Source: Xenorhabdus lircayensis (lineage in GTDB: Bacteria > Pseudomonadota > Gammaproteobacteria > Enterobacterales > Enterobacteriaceae). Taken from it: a stretch of 64,000 nucleotides of DNA. The stretch lies in the NCBI RefSeq assembly GCF_016306625.1, contig NZ_JACOII010000006.1:62001-126000 (forward strand). Reading direction: 5' to 3'. A program made the position numbers and the translations under genes. This document shows positions 6,685 through 16,010 of the stretch, in pieces. The notes under the pieces were generated by a model, which was not told where the DNA came from, ran no database searches, and saw nothing but the letters and a program-made list of their open reading frames with translations. Each line of letters starts with the position of its first letter. Position 1 is the first letter of the stretch.

Positions 6685-9309
6685 ATGACTAAGATATTAA
6701 AAGTGTTCGCAGTGATGGTGGTGTTGCTGGTGTTATTGGTATTGGCGAGTTGGTATACACTTTCACGTTGGCTACCATTGATTGCCAGCCATTGGTTACC
6801 ACAGGGAGTCACTCTTTCTTTGAGCCAACCGAGATGGAAAACGAATGGATTATGGCTGGATAGCTTGTCATTGAAGGCAAAAGGGTGTGAGTGGATCAGA
6901 GTATCTGAGTTATCTGTGGAGTATTCACGTCGGGGAAATATCGAAGAGCGTTACTGGAATATTCATGCTGCTAATATTGACAGCCAAAGTCAGTGCTTAG
7001 CGCAACTGCCCGCTACGGAAAAACAGTCAGCACCATTATCTGTTCCAGAGATATTATCCTCTATTCCCTCGGTTAGCCTTACCGTTGATCACGTGGCTCT
7101 TATGCCGTGGCAGGAATTTGCTGGCAGACTTCAATTTAGTTCATCAACTCAGGGACAAAGATTCTCTTATCAAGGTGAGCAGTTAAAGCTAAATGCATAT
7201 ATTACAGATAGAAAAAACCTCATTATTCGCCAATTTTTTGTGAAATTCCCTGAACAGGAAATGAACCTGAACGGGAATATCGCATTACCCTTGGATGTTG
7301 AAACACTGCCAGAACAAGGCAAAATCACAGCATATTTATCTCTAAGCCAATATCCAGATCCGTTGCAGTTAGCATTGAAATGGCGGGGGCAGAGTGGACA
7401 ACTCACCGTTATTGAAGAAAAGAAACAACAAATACTGGCGGAACTGCCTTGGTCATTCAATGCATCCCAATTCCAGATCACGGGTGGTAAATGGCAATGG
7501 TTGGCTAACTCCCAACCATTATCTGGCGGTGTAAACATCAGGCTTGAACAGTGGAAAAAAGGCCTGACCGGTATGTCTGTCAGTGGACGGGTAAATCTAG
7601 TAACTCAAAATGAGCAGGGTAAAGGCAATATTATTCTGTCAGTACAATCGACATCAATCAATATGACCAATGCTTATATTCCGTTTCAGTTAACCGGACA
7701 AATGAATAGTGACCAGATGATCATGACCATGTCATTGCCTGCTGTTATCACGGGGCCATTGGTTGAACCTAAAATTACCTTTCGTTCAGGGGCTTTGTTG
7801 CGGGCGTGGGGGAAGGTCAGCGAAACTTTTACCGTTAAAGAGGCTCGTTTACCTTTGGCGGGTACTTACCTGACACGTGATGGTTTTACTGGTCGCCTTC
7901 AAGCCATTGTGAAAGCACAAGATAGTTATTGGGGAAAATTTAAATTACATCTGGACGGATACGCAAAAGATTTTATGCCCGATCAGGGGAATTGGACGTG
8001 GCGTTATTGGGGTAATGGACACTTACCACCGCTACAAGCTAAATGGGATATTGCAGGCACAGGAAACTGGAACCAATCACAAATAACGGTGGATAGATTA
8101 AATACGGGGTTTGATCTCATTCAATATGGCCTTGTAAAGATGGAAACACCGCGTTTAAAGCTGACCAACCCATTAGTTTGGGAACGTGGCGCAGGTCGTC
8201 CAAAATTAATGGGGGAATTTCAATTATCCGCTCAGAGAACAGAATTTCGTTCTGGCGGTTTTCTGCCTCCCTTTGATTTTAAGGCTACACTCGCTGGACG
8301 GTCACCGGATAGTTTTATGCTGAATGGGAAATTGTATCCCAAAGGAATTGGCCCCATTCCATTTTATGGGCGTTGGGATGGTGAGCGATTAAGGGGGGAG
8401 GCCCGTTGGCCACGGCAGTCTTTATTAGCATTCCAATCTTTGATCCCTCCAGATCTGGGGATTACGGTGCGTGGTGGTAATATTTATGCTCAAGCCGCTT
8501 TTTCGGCAGCGAAGGGGCAGGGATTGCGCGCTGGTGGCCACTGGGTAGTGAAAGATGCAGGTATTTGGCTGAAAAATGGGGAAGTTGACGGTTTGGATTT
8601 TGTTTTACCATGGCGTTTGCAGGAACATACTTGGCAATTGGGGCTGACATCGCCTGTCCAGTTGCGTATCAAAGCAATCAAGGGGCTGTTTGATATGCAA
8701 AATGTGACAGCCGATCTGCTGGGTTTTTATCCACCGACTGACAAACAGCCATTGACGCTGGCCAATGTGAAGGTTGATATGCTGGATGGCAAATTGGAAA
8801 TGAATAAATTACAGTTTCCACAGAAAGAAGCTGCTGTACTGCGCTTTAACAAGCTGAATTTGAGTAAATTGTTTGGCGTGTTAAAAGTTAAACAAATGGC
8901 GATGTCGGGAAAAATCAGCGGTGAATTACCTGTGTTATTAAATGATAAACTTTGGATTATTCAGCGGGGATGGGTATCCAACGAAGGCTATCTGACATTG
9001 AGGCTGGATAAAGACACGGTTGACTCCATAGGGAAAAATGATTTATCGGCAGGTATTGCAATGGATTGGCTGCGTTATTTAGAAATCAGTCGTTCAAAGG
9101 CATATGTGACTCTCGATAACTTGGGGATCTTGACATTAAATTCAGAGATCAGTGGCGTTAATCCTATGGTAGATAAAAAACGTGAGGTTAGGCTTAATTA
9201 TCGTCATGAAGAGAACATTTTTCAATTATGGCGTAGTCTGCGTTTTGGCAGTAATCTGGAAGAATGGTTACAGAAAAATATATCTGTAATGAACGGGAGT
9301 GATAAATGA
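6685..9309 (+). CDS. ydbH: AsmA-like intermembrane phospholipid transport protein YdbH
   Basis: A protein of about 874 residues with one N-terminal membrane anchor (VFAVMVVLLVLLVLASWY) and a long periplasmic region rich in beta-strands, the layout of the E. coli YdbH family (879 residues). YdbH is an AsmA-like protein that, redundantly with TamB and YhdP, supports glycerophospholipid movement to the outer membrane; it pairs with YnbE in an intermembrane bridge. I chose ATG 6685 over the TTG at 6682 because of its spacing from the AAGGA site. The stop overlaps the ynbE start (ATGA), and ydbL follows, so all three form an operon. Confidence 0.95.
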   Translation: MTKILKVFAVMVVLLVLLVLASWYTLSRWLPLIASHWLPQGVTLSLSQPRWKTNGLWLDSLSLKAKGCEWIRVSELSVEYSRRGNIEERYWNIHAANIDSQSQCLAQLPATEKQSAPLSVPEILSSIPSVSLTVDHVALMPWQEFAGRLQFSSSTQGQRFSYQGEQLKLNAYITDRKNLIIRQFFVKFPEQEMNLNGNIALPLDVETLPEQGKITAYLSLSQYPDPLQLALKWRGQSGQLTVIEEKKQQILAELPWSFNASQFQITGGKWQWLANSQPLSGGVNIRLEQWKKGLTGMSVSGRVNLVTQNEQGKGNIILSVQSTSINMTNAYIPFQLTGQMNSDQMIMTMSLPAVITGPLVEPKITFRSGALLRAWGKVSETFTVKEARLPLAGTYLTRDGFTGRLQAIVKAQDSYWGKFKLHLDGYAKDFMPDQGNWTWRYWGNGHLPPLQAKWDIAGTGNWNQSQITVDRLNTGFDLIQYGLVKMETPRLKLTNPLVWERGAGRPKLMGEFQLSAQRTEFRSGGFLPPFDFKATLAGRSPDSFMLNGKLYPKGIGPIPFYGRWDGERLRGEARWPRQSLLAFQSLIPPDLGITVRGGNIYAQAAFSAAKGQGLRAGGHWVVKDAGIWLKNGEVDGLDFVLPWRLQEHTWQLGLTSPVQLRIKAIKGLFDMQNVTADLLGFYPPTDKQPLTLANVKVDMLDGKLEMNKLQFPQKEAAVLRFNKLNLSKLFGVLKVKQMAMSGKISGELPVLLNDKLWIIQRGWVSNEGYLTLRLDKDTVDSIGKNDLSAGIAMDWLRYLEISRSKAYVTLDNLGILTLNSEISGVNPMVDKKREVRLNYRHEENIFQLWRSLRFGSNLEEWLQKNISVMNGSDK

Positions 9310-9530
9310 TAACAAGAATTGGATTCAGGTTGCCAACAGCCAGGATAGGCGCGATGTTGGTCAGCATGATGTTACTCAATATGGCATTGACGGGTTGTAT
9401 CAGACTGGAAATGGCAACGCCGGATAAGCCCATAAATATCAACATGAATGTGAAAATTGAGCATGAAATTCATATTAAAGTCGATCGACAAATTGAAGAT
9501 ATGCTCAAAAACAATTCTAACTTATTCTAA
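9306..9530 (+). CDS. ynbE: Small outer-membrane lipoprotein YnbE
   Basis: A 74-residue lipoprotein of the YnbE family. The hydrophobic signal segment ends in MALTGC, giving the lipidated Cys, and is followed by the conserved METATP-like region (LEMATPDKPININMNVKIEH). E. coli YnbE is an outer-membrane lipoprotein that multimerises with the C-terminal end of YdbH to bridge the periplasm. Translation is coupled to ydbH through the ATGA overlap at 9306-9309. The N-terminal extension before the lipobox is rather long, so an internal start is possible. Confidence 0.92.
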   Translation: MITRIGFRLPTARIGAMLVSMMLLNMALTGCIRLEMATPDKPININMNVKIEHEIHIKVDRQIEDMLKNNSNLF

Positions 9531-9540
9531 GGGCTAGAAT

Positions 9541-9861
9541 ATGAAAAAAGCAGGAGTGATGTTTCTGTTGAGTCTGTTATTCAGTTCTTTTTCTGTTGGC
9601 ATGACGTTGAATGAAGCGAAACAACAAGGATTAGTGGGAGAAACATTCAGTGGCTATCTGGCCTCCGTAAAAAACACTCAAGGTGCTCAATCTGTGGTCA
9701 GAAAAATTAACGATGAGCGGGAAAAGAAATATGCTGAGATTGCGGCTCAAAACAATATGACGACGGATCAAGTGGCGAAAATCGCGGGTGAAAAATTGGT
9801 GAATCGTGCGGGATCAGGGGAGTATGTTCTTGGCATCAATGGTAATTGGGTGAAAAAATAA
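9541..9861 (+). CDS. ydbL: YdbL family periplasmic protein (DUF1318)
   Basis: A 106-residue secreted protein with a signal peptide of about 20 residues (MKKAGVMFLLSLLFSSFSVG). The mature domain shows LNEAKQQGLVGETFSGYLASV, then VVRKINDEREKKYAEIAAQN and a C-terminal AGEKLVNRAGSGEYV, all typical of YdbL. In E. coli, YdbL is the third member of the YdbH-YnbE system and is thought to modulate YdbH-YnbE assembly in the periplasm. It starts 10 bp after ynbE and ends the operon. Confidence 0.93.
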   Translation: MKKAGVMFLLSLLFSSFSVGMTLNEAKQQGLVGETFSGYLASVKNTQGAQSVVRKINDEREKKYAEIAAQNNMTTDQVAKIAGEKLVNRAGSGEYVLGINGNWVKK

Positions 9862-9863
9862 GC

Positions 9864-9877
9864 GCGCCATTTGGCGC
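9864..9877. terminator. Short hairpin between convergent ydbL and azoR
   Basis: A GC-rich 5-bp stem (GCGCC / GGCGC) with an ATTT loop lies immediately after the ydbL stop and before the convergent azoR stop. It is short and the T-run is weak, so a terminator role is only likely. Confidence 0.45.
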
Positions 9878-9890
9878 ACTTTAATCTTGA

Positions 9891-10532
<642 letters not shown>

Positions 10533-10842
10533 TTATTTCCTTAGTTAATCATAAAAACTATAACACGATTAATCAATTCGAGATGCAGGATACTTTATAC
10601 AAGAAATTGTTCAGGCAATAACTCAATATTTTGAGATAAGTATTCAAATTCACTGAATGATTGATAGTCACCATGTAAAATATAAATAATTTGCCACAAA
10701 TTGGCTAATTGAAAGATATATATGCAGTACATGGAATTGCACAAGATATGTTACACTTCTAATATTTAAGTCATAAGAAACTATCCTCTGAGCCTGCAAA
10801 AACAGCGCTACCCAGTTAAGAACGTCACAAGGATTTATCACA

Positions 10843-13800
10843 GTGGAATCACCTTTGACAGCACCATTTGCTGAATTATTTGCTGAACTTGATCACACAC
10901 CGTTGCGCGATCAGTTCCGTTTGAGAAAACGCCTGCATGGGGCGGCAAAAATTAAGAATCAAGCTTCCTTGCAGGCCGTAGCACAATCCATTTCTGTGGA
11001 TATTGCGACTGCAAAACAGAAAATCATTAATCGTCAGGCCGCATGTCCTTCTATTAACTATCCTGAAAATCTACCTGTTAGTCAGAAGAAAGGTGATATC
11101 TACAAAGCGATTCGGGATAATCAGGTTGTTATCATTGCAGGGGAAACCGGTTCGGGTAAAACGACCCAGATCCCCAAAATATGCCTTGAATTGGGTAGGG
11201 GCATCAAGGGGTTGATCGGTCATACCCAACCCCGTCGTTTGGCGGCACGTACAGTTGCCAATCGCATTGCAGAAGAGTTGGAAACCCCACTTGGTTCGGC
11301 GGTCGGTTATAAAGTTCGTTTTAATGATCAGGTCAGTGAAAATACATTAATAAAATTAATGACTGATGGCATTTTGTTGGCAGAACTGCAGCAAGATCGT
11401 TTGCTACTGCAATATGATACGTTGATTATCGATGAAGCTCATGAACGCAGTCTGAATATCGATTTTATTCTCGGCTATCTGCGTCAGTTACTGCCAAAAC
11501 GTCCTGATCTAAAAGTTATCATTACCTCCGCAACCATCGATCCTGAACGCTTTTCCCGTCATTTCAACAATGCGCCGATTATTGAAGTGTCTGGACGTAC
11601 TTATCCGGTGGAAGTGCGTTATCGGCCCGTGGCTGGTGATGATAATGACAGTGATCGGGATCAGCTTGAAGCCATCATAGACGCAGTGGATGAATTGGGG
11701 CGTGAAAGCTCCGGCGACATACTGGTTTTCATGAGTGGTGAGCGAGAAATCCGTGATACGGCGGATGCCCTTAGTAAGCAAAACTTCCCACATACCGAAA
11801 TTCTGCCGCTCTTTGCACGGCTGTCTAACAGCGAACAGAATCGGATATTCCAGTCTCATGTCGGTCGCCGTATTATTTTAGCAACCAACGTAGCGGAAAC
11901 ATCGCTGACTGTACCCGGTATCAAATATGTGATCGATACTGGTTTTGCGCGTATTAGCCGATATAGTTATCGAACTAAAGTGCAGCGTTTGCCGATAGAA
12001 CCTATTTCTCAGGCATCTGCTAATCAGCGAAAAGGTCGCTGTGGTCGTGTTTCAGACGGGATTTGTATTCACCTCTATTCGGAAGATGATTATGTATCGC
12101 GTCCAGAATTTACTGATCCTGAAATTCTGCGTACCAATTTAGCTTCTGTTATTTTGCAGATGACGTCTATTGGCTTGGGCGATGTCAGCGCATTCCCATT
12201 TGTCGAAGCACCGGACAAACGCAATATTCAAGATGGTGTTCGCCTGTTGGAAGAGCTGGGAGCTATTGATCCAGATTCCCTGTCAGAAGAGAGTTACCGA
12301 CTGACACCAATGGGACGACAATTGGCACAGTTACCTATCGATCCACGCTTGGCTCGCATGGTGCTGGAAGCCAGAGCACATGGTTGTGTCCGTGAAGTGA
12401 TGGTGATTACTGCGGCATTGTCGATTCAAGATCCAAGAGAAAGGCCACTGGAAAAGCAACAGGCTTCTGATGAAAAACACCGTCGCTTTGTGGACAAGGA
12501 TTCAGATTTCATCGCTTTCCTTAAATTGTGGGATTTTCTGGTGGAACAGCAAAAAGCGCTCTCCAGTTCTCAATTCCGCAAACTTTGCCGTCAAGATTAT
12601 CTGAACTATCTTCGTGTTAGAGAATGGCAGGATGTTTATACTCAGCTTCGGCAGGTTGTAAAAGAAATTGGTATACCGATCAACAGTCAGGAAGCGGATT
12701 ATCGCAGTATTCACATTGCTTTGCTGACAGGCCTGTTATCCCATATTGGGCAGAAAGACACGGATAAACAAGAGTATACAGGTGCGCGCAATGCCCGTTT
12801 TTCTGTTTTCCCTGGTTCCGGATTATTTAAAAAGCCGCCTAAATGGGGGATGGTTGCTGAATTAGTGGAAACCAGCCGGTTGTGGGGACGCATTGCTGCG
12901 CGTATTGAACCTGAATGGGTAGAACCGCTGGCTGCGCATTTAATTAAGCATCATTATAGTGAACCGCACTGGCAAAAATCTCAGGGAGCGGTAATGGCAA
13001 CGGAAAAAGTCACCTTGTATGGTTTGCCGATTGTGGCAGGGCGTTTGGTGAATTACAGTCAGCTAGATCCAATGTTATGCCGCGAATTGTTTATCCGTCA
13101 TGCACTAGTTGAAGGAGATTGGCAGACTCGTCACTCATTCTTCCGCGCTAACCTCAAATTGCGTGAAGAAGTTGAGGAACTGGAACATAAATCTCGTCGA
13201 CGGGATATTCTGGTGGATGATGAAACCTTGTTCAGTTTCTATGATCAGCGAATTGGCAAAGACGTTGTTTCATCCCGCCATTTTGATCGCTGGTGGAAAA
13301 CCGCAAGTAATGATCAGCCCGAATTGCTCAACTTTGAAAAAAGTATGCTGATCAAGGGAGATGCAAACAAAGTCAGTGCGTTGGATTATCCGAATTATTG
13401 GCATCAGGATAATTTGAAATTCCGCTTGAGCTATCAATTTGAGCCGGGAACCGATGCCGATGGTGTTACTGTACATATTCCGTTGCCGGTATTAAATCAG
13501 GTTAAAGACGAGGGGTTTGACTGGCAAATTCCGGGCATTCGTTATGAATTGGTTGTTGCGTTGATTAAATCATTGCCAAAACCAATACGCCGTAATTTTG
13601 TACCGGCACCTAACTATGCGCAGGCATTTCTGGAACGGGTCACACAACCACAGGCTACTTTACTGGATAGTCTTGAGAAAGAACTACGCCGTATGACTGG
13701 TGTGACGGTGTCACGTGATGACTGGCAGTTGGAACAAGTGCCTGATCATTTGAAGATCACATTCCGCATTATTGGTGAGAAAAGAGTCGGTGAGAAAGGG

Positions 13801-14778
13801 GCTGGAGAGAAAAATAATCCATTAGCGGAAGGCAAAGAATTGTCAGCGCTGAAACTGAAATTGAAAGGAAAAATTCAGGAAACGCTTTCGGCAGTTGCAG
13901 ACGACGGCATTGAACAAAACGGGCTGCATATTTGGAGTTTTGGTGAATTGCCTGAACGTTACGAGCAAAAACGTGGCGGCTATTCCGTTAAAGCATTCCC
14001 GGCGCTGGTGGATGAGAAGGACAGTATCGGTATTAAACTGTTCGAAACTGAATCTGAGCAGCAAAATGCAATGTGGGAAGGGACGCGTCGTCTCTTATTG
14101 CTGAATATTCCATCACCGATTAAATATTTGCATGAGAAATTACCGAACAAATCCAAACTGGGTCTGTACTTCAACCCATATGGAAAAGTGTTGGATTTAA
14201 TTGATGATTGCATCTCCTGCGGCGTGGATAGGTTGATTGCAGAAAATGGCGGGCCAGTATGGAATGAACAGGCGTTTTCAAGTTTGCAGGATAAAGTGCG
14301 TGCCGATTTGAATGATGCGGTGGTTGATATTGCCAAACAGGTGGAACAGATCTTGACAGCGGTCTTTAACATCAACAAACGTCTGAAAGGGCGGGTAGAT
14401 ATTGTTCTAGCACTTGCGTTATCGGATATTAAAGAACAAATCTCCGGTCTGGTCTTTAATGGATTCGTTACTTCTCATGGTTGGAAACGTCTGGCAGATG
14501 TTCTGCGCTATTTGAATGGTATTGAGCGTCGGTTGGAAAGATTGGCGGTTGATTCTAACAAAGATAGGGTACATATGAGCCGAATTGAGCATATTCAGCG
14601 CCAGTGGCAACAATGGCAAGCAAAACTGTCCCTTCAGCAGAAGCAGTTGTCGGAAGTGAAAGAAGTTCGTTGGATGATCGAAGAACTTCGGGTTAGCCTG
14701 TTTGCCCAGCAATTGGGTACTGCGTATCCAATATCAGATAAGCGTATTTTTCAGGTAATGGAAAATATAGCATCGTGA
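10843..14778 (+). CDS. hrpA: ATP-dependent RNA helicase HrpA (DEAH box)
   Basis: A 1311-residue DEAH-box helicase matching E. coli HrpA in length and layout. Motif I GETGSGKTTQ is near residue 100, motif II DEAH near 197, motif III SAT follows, and motif VI QRKGRCGRV is near 395; helicase-associated and OB-like regions and a long HrpA-specific C-terminus follow. In E. coli, HrpA helps rescue stalled or collided ribosomes and affects fimbrial mRNA processing. The start is GTG at 10843, with AAGGA about 9 nt upstream. A short charged insertion (EKRVGEKGAGEKNN) sits near residue 990. Downstream are two hairpins. Confidence 0.97.
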   Translation: MESPLTAPFAELFAELDHTPLRDQFRLRKRLHGAAKIKNQASLQAVAQSISVDIATAKQKIINRQAACPSINYPENLPVSQKKGDIYKAIRDNQVVIIAGETGSGKTTQIPKICLELGRGIKGLIGHTQPRRLAARTVANRIAEELETPLGSAVGYKVRFNDQVSENTLIKLMTDGILLAELQQDRLLLQYDTLIIDEAHERSLNIDFILGYLRQLLPKRPDLKVIITSATIDPERFSRHFNNAPIIEVSGRTYPVEVRYRPVAGDDNDSDRDQLEAIIDAVDELGRESSGDILVFMSGEREIRDTADALSKQNFPHTEILPLFARLSNSEQNRIFQSHVGRRIILATNVAETSLTVPGIKYVIDTGFARISRYSYRTKVQRLPIEPISQASANQRKGRCGRVSDGICIHLYSEDDYVSRPEFTDPEILRTNLASVILQMTSIGLGDVSAFPFVEAPDKRNIQDGVRLLEELGAIDPDSLSEESYRLTPMGRQLAQLPIDPRLARMVLEARAHGCVREVMVITAALSIQDPRERPLEKQQASDEKHRRFVDKDSDFIAFLKLWDFLVEQQKALSSSQFRKLCRQDYLNYLRVREWQDVYTQLRQVVKEIGIPINSQEADYRSIHIALLTGLLSHIGQKDTDKQEYTGARNARFSVFPGSGLFKKPPKWGMVAELVETSRLWGRIAARIEPEWVEPLAAHLIKHHYSEPHWQKSQGAVMATEKVTLYGLPIVAGRLVNYSQLDPMLCRELFIRHALVEGDWQTRHSFFRANLKLREEVEELEHKSRRRDILVDDETLFSFYDQRIGKDVVSSRHFDRWWKTASNDQPELLNFEKSMLIKGDANKVSALDYPNYWHQDNLKFRLSYQFEPGTDADGVTVHIPLPVLNQVKDEGFDWQIPGIRYELVVALIKSLPKPIRRNFVPAPNYAQAFLERVTQPQATLLDSLEKELRRMTGVTVSRDDWQLEQVPDHLKITFRIIGEKRVGEKGAGEKNNPLAEGKELSALKLKLKGKIQETLSAVADDGIEQNGLHIWSFGELPERYEQKRGGYSVKAFPALVDEKDSIGIKLFETESEQQNAMWEGTRRLLLLNIPSPIKYLHEKLPNKSKLGLYFNPYGKVLDLIDDCISCGVDRLIAENGGPVWNEQAFSSLQDKVRADLNDAVVDIAKQVEQILTAVFNINKRLKGRVDIVLALALSDIKEQISGLVFNGFVTSHGWKRLADVLRYLNGIERRLERLAVDSNKDRVHMSRIEHIQRQWQQWQAKLSLQQKQLSEVKEVRWMIEELRVSLFAQQLGTAYPISDKRIFQVMENIAS

Positions 14779-14785
14779 TCTTGCT

Positions 14786-14830
14786 GTTTATGGGCTGTAG
14801 TAGCTTTATTATAGTCCATAAACTTGTTTT
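14786..14830 (+). terminator. Terminator of hrpA
   Basis: An 8-bp stem GTTTATGG (14786-14793) / CCATAAAC (14816-14823) with partly pairing interior is followed by TTGTTTTT. It lies 8 bp after the hrpA stop. Confidence 0.65.
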
Positions 14831-14925
14831 TGGATTAGAAAATGCGGTTGATATTTTTATAGTTACAACATACTTTGTAATTTTAACCTTGCAGTTTAAA
14901 CCAACCAACCAATTAATTAGATAGT

Positions 14926-14966
14926 CCTCCATAGCAATATAGTTGTTATGGAGGAAGGCTGTTTTT
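14926..14966. terminator. Hairpin between hrpA and the fimbrial operon
   Basis: An 8-bp stem CCTCCATA (14926-14933) / TATGGAGG (14947-14954), with an additional CAA/TTG pairing inside, is followed on plus by a T-run (14962-14966). The minus-strand fimbrial operon ends at 14965, so the hairpin may serve both directions. Confidence 0.6.
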
Positions 14967-15963
14967 ATTGATAAGTTAACGTAATTGTCGCTGTTGCATC
15001 TGCCTTGCCAGGGATAATTCGCGCATCAGTCTGGATATAATGGGCGCTCAATGGAATTGTAATATATCCCCCTGACTGGGTGGAACCAGATACAACCGGG
15101 GTGCGCATTGATACGAGGCGGTTTCGATGTAGGATCTGCAAACCGACACCTTTTGCTGTGACATTGTCACTACTGTAATCCAACGCCCAAATATTGTTGG
15201 AGTAGCTTTTGGCAGGGCGTCCATCCAACAAGACTTGGACATGAAGATTTGCATCACAATCTAATTTCAGATCGAAACCTTTGGCTCCAGCAGTACTGTT
15301 AATACCCCTAAATTCACTTGTTTTAATATCCCCCATATTAACAAAAGTCGTGTTTTGTTTAAGAGAACACCCTTGAGTAACGATGTGAGTATTTTCTAAA
15401 TAGAAAGTATTAACAGGAGCATCATGACCTAATCTGGCTTTTGTTAATACCTGTCTATGCGTGTCTCCTGAACCTGTAGTAGGCGCAATTTTGATTAATT
15501 GCACGGTTAAATAACCCCATGTTTTTCCACAATAGAGCAGACCGTTTTGATGAGAGTATTTTGGTGGATTACAGTAGTAAGGATGTGCCACTGTTCTGGG
15601 CAACCAGTTAATGCCATAATCCGGTCCCCATGTATTGATACGTATTCCCACGCCAGGTACTCCGGATTCATAAATTGCGTCATAATTGTAGTGCGCTTTT
15701 ACAAAATCAGGCTTATCCCACGAAGCCTGAGTTGGCCGATCACAAAAAGCGATATAGCTTTGCTCATCCACTTGATCTAGACGAATTTCCCTGATGGTTG
15801 TTCCGATGGGATAATCTCTGGGAATGACGATAGTGCCAAAAGAGACAGGTGTCATTTTGCCAGTCATATAATATTGACACTGACTGTTTGCCTGACTGGC
15901 AAAACTGCTCATCATACCGGCAATAAATAAACTCGCCATTAATAGTTTTAAGCTGCTAGCCAT
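14965..15963 (-). CDS. Fimbrial tip adhesin / minor pilin
   Basis: I start it at ATG 15963 (MASSLKLLMASLF), which has a GGAAG site; the frame is open a little further upstream. The product is 332 residues with a signal peptide ending near SQANS. An N-terminal region of about 190 residues with several Cys (YYCNPP, LLYCGKTWG) looks like a receptor-binding domain. It is followed by a pilin-type domain beginning TQGCSLKQNTTFVNMGDI and ending in alternating-strand residues (ATATITLTYQ). A two-domain layout and last position in a chaperone-usher operon are typical of tip adhesins. The receptor is not predictable. The usher gene lies 47 bp upstream. Confidence 0.85.
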   Translation of the reverse strand: MASSLKLLMASLFIAGMMSSFASQANSQCQYYMTGKMTPVSFGTIVIPRDYPIGTTIREIRLDQVDEQSYIAFCDRPTQASWDKPDFVKAHYNYDAIYESGVPGVGIRINTWGPDYGINWLPRTVAHPYYCNPPKYSHQNGLLYCGKTWGYLTVQLIKIAPTTGSGDTHRQVLTKARLGHDAPVNTFYLENTHIVTQGCSLKQNTTFVNMGDIKTSEFRGINSTAGAKGFDLKLDCDANLHVQVLLDGRPAKSYSNNIWALDYSSDNVTAKGVGLQILHRNRLVSMRTPVVSGSTQSGGYITIPLSAHYIQTDARIIPGKADATATITLTYQ

Positions 15964-16010
15964 AAATAACTTCCATAATATGTAAAATATCAAATAAATA
16001 CCCTATATTG

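Noticed and set aside
7170-7538. Minus-strand frame of 122 codons inside ydbH
   Set aside because: Shadow frame with no promoter or ribosome site; composition follows the plus-strand gene.
13980-14378. Minus-strand frame of 132 codons inside hrpA
   Set aside because: Antisense shadow of the helicase gene without start signal.
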